DNA from: Dehalococcoidia bacterium
Lineage (GTDB): Bacteria; Chloroflexota; Dehalococcoidia; UBA2979
NCBI GenBank assembly: GCA_004297315.1
Contig: SCTU01000075.1
Location: forward strand, 1-33,694
Length of the DNA: 33,694 nucleotides
Reading direction: 5' to 3'
Shown here: one piece after another, positions 29,636 to 33,694 of the stretch
How the letters are laid out: each line of letters starts with the position of its first letter
How positions within the stretch are numbered: the first letter of the stretch is position 1
The notes under the pieces: generated by a model
The model's input: the letters and a program-made list of their open reading frames with translations, nothing else
The model's database searches: none
What the model was told of the DNA's origin: nothing
Position numbers and translations under genes: made by a program

Positions 29636-29842
29636 TCAGCGACCGCCGTGCCTCTGGTCTTCACCTCGGACTTGAAGGCTTGGTGGCTCTCCCTGCGTGC
29701 CGGCCTGCGCTTCGTCCACGTCCGGTGCGACAAACCGCCCCGTCCGTTCTGGCGTGTGGCGGGCACCGGGGACGTGACGCACCGGCTGGTCCGGGAGGGT
29801 GTCTTCCTCGCCTGGTTGCATCCAGGGTTGCTCGTTCGTCAT
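29636..29842 (-). CDS. 68-aa hydrophilic, probably disordered hypothetical protein
   Basis: ATG at 29842 preceded by CAGGAGGACGGCG (strong SD). Translation MTNEQPWMQPGEEDTLPDQPVRHVPGARHTPERTGRFVAPDVDEAQAGTQGEPPSLQVRGEDQRHGGR. Inside the listed 233-aa ORF. Confidence 0.6.
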   Translation of the reverse strand: MTNEQPWMQPGEEDTLPDQPVRHVPGARHTPERTGRFVAPDVDEAQAGTQGEPPSLQVRGEDQRHGGR

Positions 29843-30079
29843 CGCCGTCCTCCTGGACGCTACAACGTGCCACCGCCGGGGTGTCGTCGAGGTAACGCCT
29901 CGGCCCGCAGCCGTTGCGATTGTGTGCCGGTACGCCGGTCCCGCTCGCTCTGCGCGGGCCCGCGGATTTGCCGCCGGGTACCCTCCCCCCTTTCTGTGCG
30001 CTACCGTGCGCGCGCGGCGTCCGCGGCTCGTCATGGAAACGAGGCGGTTCCCCAACGTCGCGGGGCGGGGCGGAGGACC

Positions 30080-32125
30080 GTGCGACGGCGCACTCGAGTC
30101 TCGATCGGCGCGTCCGTCGCGGGCATCACGCTCGCGCTGTCGGCCCGCTCGCCCGCGTTCTCCGATGCCTACGCGCTGGCCAACGGCGGCTTTGAAGGCG
30201 GCGCGGCCGGATGGGCGCCTCCGGTTGGCGCGGTGCTCGCCGTCGATGCCTCGACCGCACCCGCCGAGGGCGCCAGCGCCGCCCATCTGACCTCGACCGG
30301 CGCGGGGCAAATGTCGCTGACGAGCCAGTATTGGCAATCGCCGGACGCCACGGCGTTCATGTCGTATTCACTGGCCGCGCTCGTGCGTGACAACGACGCC
30401 GCGACGTCCGCGGTCACAGCGCGGCTCGCGGTACTCGACGTGGACCAACGAGTCCTGGACGAAGCCATCAGTCTGCTCGGCGGGAGCGACAGCGCCCCGT
30501 ACCGCCCGATCGCAACGGGCTCGCTCCTGGCGCCTGCCGGGGCGAAGTACCTGCGCGTCACGTTCTCCGCGCAGGCCTCAGCCGCCGGCGCGCGGTTCTC
30601 AGTCGACGGCGTGACGATTACGGCTACCGCGCCGGCCACCCCGATCCCCACGCCCGAGGCACCACCACCCGCGCCCGCCGAGCCGGAGCCGCCCGAGAGC
30701 GTCGCCACACCGACGTCCACACCAACGCCGACTCCGACGCCTCGTTCGACCTCTACGCCGCGGCCTTCGGCGACGCCGCGCATGACCGCGACGCCCACCC
30801 TCACACCGACGGCGGCGCCCCCACCGGGCACAACGCTGCGTAACGCGAATTTCGAGCAGGGCGTCGCGGGGTGGAGCGTCGTCCGCGGCCGCCTGACGGC
30901 CGCCCCCGTGATCGACGGGCTGGGTGCATCGTTGGTACTTACCGCAGACGACCGAGGGACGGCCTGGGTGCAGCAGACCGTCGCGGTCACGCCCGGGAGC
31001 TGGTCGAGCGCCAGCGCCCTCCTCTTGCCGTATGACGGCGTCGAGGCGGCATGGCTCCGGATCGCCTGGTACGCCAGCGCGGACGGCGGTGGAGCGCAGC
31101 TCAGCAGCGAGGACTCGCCCGCCGTCGCCTCTGCCGCACCGCATGCCTTCGTGCAGACCGGCGCGTACGAGGTCGTCTCGACCGGGCCGGTGCAGGCGCC
31201 GGCGGAGGCGCACAGCGCGCGCGTCCGCGTCCTGCTGCGCGCGGCTGGCGACCGCGGGGCATCGGTCCTCATCGACGACGTCACCTTCGAGGCGGCGGAA
31301 CCCGGGGACGCCTCGCCGGTCGCCTCGGCACCCGCGGCACGCATCCGCGCGACGCCGGCCGGCACGCCTGCGCGGCCTGCAGAAGACGCGGCTCGCCTCG
31401 CGGCCACCCCGTCCCCCCTGAACCCGCCCGCGCCGCCGCCGGCGCCGCTCTCTGAGACGCGGGTTGGCGGCCCGGCGGCGCGTGCGCTCCGGATCACGGA
31501 GGTGATGAGCAATCCGCAAGAGTCGGGGGCCGATGGCGACTTCGAGTGGGTTGAGGTGATGAACACTGGCCAGAGCGCAGTCGACCTCGCGGGCCTCGTC
31601 CTGAGCGACCGGCGGTCGGGCAGCGTGCTGCCGCGCTACACGCTCGGGCCGGGCGTGGTCGCTGTCGTCGCCGCGTCGGGTGCTCGGTTGCCTGAGGGCA
31701 CGCCGGTCGTCCGGCTTCCCGGCATGATCGGAAACAGCCTCGGCAACACCGGCGACCGAGTTGCCCTGATCGGCGCTGACGGGCGCGAGATCGACGCGCT
31801 CGCCTACGGGGAGGGTGCCGAGGACGGCGAGGCGGCGGCGCCCGCGCCCGGGCCGGGCCAGTCGCTCGAGCGACTCTTCTCGCCCTCGGGCGTCCTGCTG
31901 GACGTACGCGTGACCGACACGCCGACGCCGGGCCTCCCGCCCGTGCCGGCGAGGGCCCGCGCGACCGAGGCGTCCGATCCGGGATCCGGCCCAACGGCAC
32001 TCGCGGGCCTCGGCGATGGCACTCCCACCTGGGTGGTGCTCGTCGCGCTTGCGGGCGGCCTGCTGGCGGGCGCGGCGGCCACCCGAGCGATCTCTGTCAT
32101 ACGCGGGCGGGACGGAAACCTGTGA
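30080..32125 (+). CDS. secreted or membrane-anchored lamin-tail-domain protein with two jelly-roll-like repeats and Thr/Pro linker
   Basis: GTG 30080 with GGAGG upstream gives a signal peptide (VRRRTRVSIGASVAGITLALSARSPAFSDA). NGGFEGGAAGW and NANFEQGVAGW modules; LTD LRITEVMSNPQESGADGDFEWVEVMNTGQSAVDLAGLVLSD; C-terminal TM. Confidence 0.85.
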   Translation: MRRRTRVSIGASVAGITLALSARSPAFSDAYALANGGFEGGAAGWAPPVGAVLAVDASTAPAEGASAAHLTSTGAGQMSLTSQYWQSPDATAFMSYSLAALVRDNDAATSAVTARLAVLDVDQRVLDEAISLLGGSDSAPYRPIATGSLLAPAGAKYLRVTFSAQASAAGARFSVDGVTITATAPATPIPTPEAPPPAPAEPEPPESVATPTSTPTPTPTPRSTSTPRPSATPRMTATPTLTPTAAPPPGTTLRNANFEQGVAGWSVVRGRLTAAPVIDGLGASLVLTADDRGTAWVQQTVAVTPGSWSSASALLLPYDGVEAAWLRIAWYASADGGGAQLSSEDSPAVASAAPHAFVQTGAYEVVSTGPVQAPAEAHSARVRVLLRAAGDRGASVLIDDVTFEAAEPGDASPVASAPAARIRATPAGTPARPAEDAARLAATPSPLNPPAPPPAPLSETRVGGPAARALRITEVMSNPQESGADGDFEWVEVMNTGQSAVDLAGLVLSDRRSGSVLPRYTLGPGVVAVVAASGARLPEGTPVVRLPGMIGNSLGNTGDRVALIGADGREIDALAYGEGAEDGEAAAPAPGPGQSLERLFSPSGVLLDVRVTDTPTPGLPPVPARARATEASDPGSGPTALAGLGDGTPTWVVLVALAGGLLAGAAATRAISVIRGRDGNL

Positions 32126-32165
32126 CGGCGGGGCTCGCTGTTACGATCGATGTGGAGGCCGCCGC

Positions 32166-33089
32166 ATGCCGCACACCATCCTGCTCGCGGAACCGCGCGG
32201 CTTCTGCGCCGGGGTTGTCCGCGCGATCGACGTCCTGAACCAGGTCCTCGACGCCGAATCCGGCCCCGTGTACGCGTTCCACGAGATCGTGCACAACCGC
32301 TACGTGGTCGACGGGTTTCGGGAGCGTGGCGCGATCTTCGTAGAGTCGGTAGACGAAGTCCCGGTGGGGTCGCGGATCGTCTTCTCCGCCCACGGGGTAG
32401 CCCCCGACGTCATTGCCTCGGCGCGTGACCGAGGCTTGCGGGTGATCGACGCCACCTGCCCGCTCGTGACGAAGGTGCACCTCGAAGCAAAGAAGGCGGC
32501 GAAAGACGGCTTCGAGATCCTGCTCGTGGGCCACGAGGGACATGACGAGGTCGAGGGGACGAAGGGCGAAGCGCCCGACCGCACGCGCGTGGTGGACAGC
32601 CGGCGCGACGTGCAAGCCCTCGGCGAGCCGGGACGGCCGGTCTTCGTCGTGACCCAGACCACGCTCTCGGTGGACGACACCGCGGACACCATCGCTGCGG
32701 TGCGGGAGCGCTTCCCATCCGCGCAGATCCGCAACGACATCTGCTACGCGACGACGAACCGCCAGTCGGCGGTCAAGGTGCTGGCGGAGCGCGCTGGCTT
32801 GGTCATCGTGGTCGGCTCGGCGAACTCCTCGAACTCCGTGCGACTGTGCGAGGTGGCCCGCTCGATGGGCACGCCGGCCTACCGCGTGGACGGCATCGCG
32901 GAGATCGACCCCGCCTGGTACGAGGGCGTCGCGGTCGTCGGCCTGACCGCTGGCGCCTCCGTGCCGGACGACCTCCTGCAACCGATCATCGAGGACCTCC
33001 GCGCGCGCGGCGTCACACGGATCGAACCGGTCGTCGTGGCGGAGGAGACAGTGGAGTTCCGGCTGCCGGAGGAACTCGAAGCGCGCTAG
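32166..33089 (+). CDS. ispH: 4-hydroxy-3-methylbut-2-enyl diphosphate reductase
   Basis: EPRGFCAGVVRAIDVL, YAFHEIVHNRYVVD, FSAHGVAP, DATCPLVTKVH, NDICYATTNRQ, GSANSSNS; three cluster Cys present. ATG 32166. Confidence 0.96.
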   Translation: MPHTILLAEPRGFCAGVVRAIDVLNQVLDAESGPVYAFHEIVHNRYVVDGFRERGAIFVESVDEVPVGSRIVFSAHGVAPDVIASARDRGLRVIDATCPLVTKVHLEAKKAAKDGFEILLVGHEGHDEVEGTKGEAPDRTRVVDSRRDVQALGEPGRPVFVVTQTTLSVDDTADTIAAVRERFPSAQIRNDICYATTNRQSAVKVLAERAGLVIVVGSANSSNSVRLCEVARSMGTPAYRVDGIAEIDPAWYEGVAVVGLTAGASVPDDLLQPIIEDLRARGVTRIEPVVVAEETVEFRLPEELEAR

Positions 33090-33694
33090 CGGATCACGTA
33101 CCCCACGCCGCGGATCGTGGTCACGATCTGGCCAGCCCCACTTCGCGCGAGCTTGGCGCGCAGACGCGAGATGTGCGCCTCCACGAAATTGCGCGATCCG
33201 AACGTCTCGTAGCCCCAGATCGCGAGCGACAGCGCGTCCGGACTGACGACCTCGCCTCGGCGGTGCAGCAGAAGGCGCAGGACGGCGAACTCCTTGGGCG
33301 TGAGCTCCAGCGGCACGCGCTGGACGAGCACCTCGTGCGACCGCAGCCGGAGGACGAGGCCGCCGGGGCCTTCGAGTTCCTCGACCGCGAAGCCTTCCGT
33401 CCCGCGCGCGCGGCGAAGGAGGGCGCGGGCCCGCCGGCCCAGTTCAGGCACCTCTGCGGGCTTCAAGAGGTAGTCGTCTGCGCCGAGGTCAAGGCCGGAG
33501 ACGCGGTCCGCGACGTTCCCCTTGCTCGTGGTGATGATCACGGGCAGGCCGCTGCGTTCACGCAGGCGGCGAAGCGTCTCGAACCCCGAACGTCCGGGGA
33601 GGTCGATATCGAGGATGACGAGGTCGAACTCGCCCCGGTCGAGCGCCGCAAGCGCAGCCTCGCCGGAATCGGCCACTGAGACACGCGCACCGTC
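33086..33694 (-). CDS. OmpR-family response regulator, 5' truncated by window edge
   Basis: DLVILDIDLPGRSGFETLRRLRE, GADDYLLKPAEVPELGRRARALLRR, winged helix LTPKEFAVLRLLLHRRGEVVS...VTTIRGVGYVIR. Frame is open to the window end. Confidence 0.93.
   Translation of the reverse strand, partial: DGARVSVADSGEAALAALDRGEFDLVILDIDLPGRSGFETLRRLRERSGLPVIITTSKGNVADRVSGLDLGADDYLLKPAEVPELGRRARALLRRARGTEGFAVEELEGPGGLVLRLRSHEVLVQRVPLELTPKEFAVLRLLLHRRGEVVSPDALSLAIWGYETFGSRNFVEAHISRLRAKLARSGAGQIVTTIRGVGYVIR

Noticed and set aside
29648-30079. N-terminal 144 residues of the listed 825-aa ORF
   Set aside because: Arg/Cys/Pro-rich non-coding-like sequence before a well-formed SD, GTG and signal peptide at 30080.
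30700-30830. Apparent tandem DNA repeat (ACGCCGAC-like units)
   Set aside because: Explained by a Thr/Pro-rich protein linker; units are irregular and there are no CRISPR-like spacers.

Overview
GC-rich bacterial chromosomal window, probably Chloroflexota-like (inferred from protein style and Thr/Pro linkers, not tested). It has about 27 well-supported protein genes on both strands, packed tightly. I found no tRNA, rRNA, CRISPR array, integrase, transposase or phage gene. Order: 5'-truncated FAD oxidoreductase (L-2-hydroxyglutarate oxidase-like); split hot-dog hydratase pair; terminator; fused tandem CaiB/BaiF CoA-transferase; Eis-like acetyltransferase; two alpha/beta hydrolases; two MFS transporters; copper cluster (CsoR-type operator, HMA/Cys-rich protein, CsoR, CopA); cation/proton antiporter; TPR protein plus an ammonium transporter with an unusual N-terminal extension; a decayed SDR 3' fragment, MFS and intact SDR; VOC protein; ArgC; ECF sigma with FecR-like protein; MscS channel; DUF6159-like and DUF1684-like proteins; YqeC-like and MobA-like proteins; lamin-tail-domain surface protein; IspH; 5'-truncated response regulator. 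Points most worth a second look: (1) Amt fused in one ORF to a three-TM plus PH-like N-terminal module, next to a TPR gene and with no glnK nearby; (2) a perfect inverted repeat inside the promoter of the copper operon, whose first gene carries an uncharacterised CPC/CC module; (3) a 100-bp, about 89% identical copy of the SDR 3' end, making direct repeats around an MFS gene; (4) three small ORFs absent or mis-started in the ORF track; (5) very tight convergent gene ends, two sharing a CTAG stop. I see no clear-cut defence or mobile system. Family assignments come from recognising motifs in the translations; no search was run.
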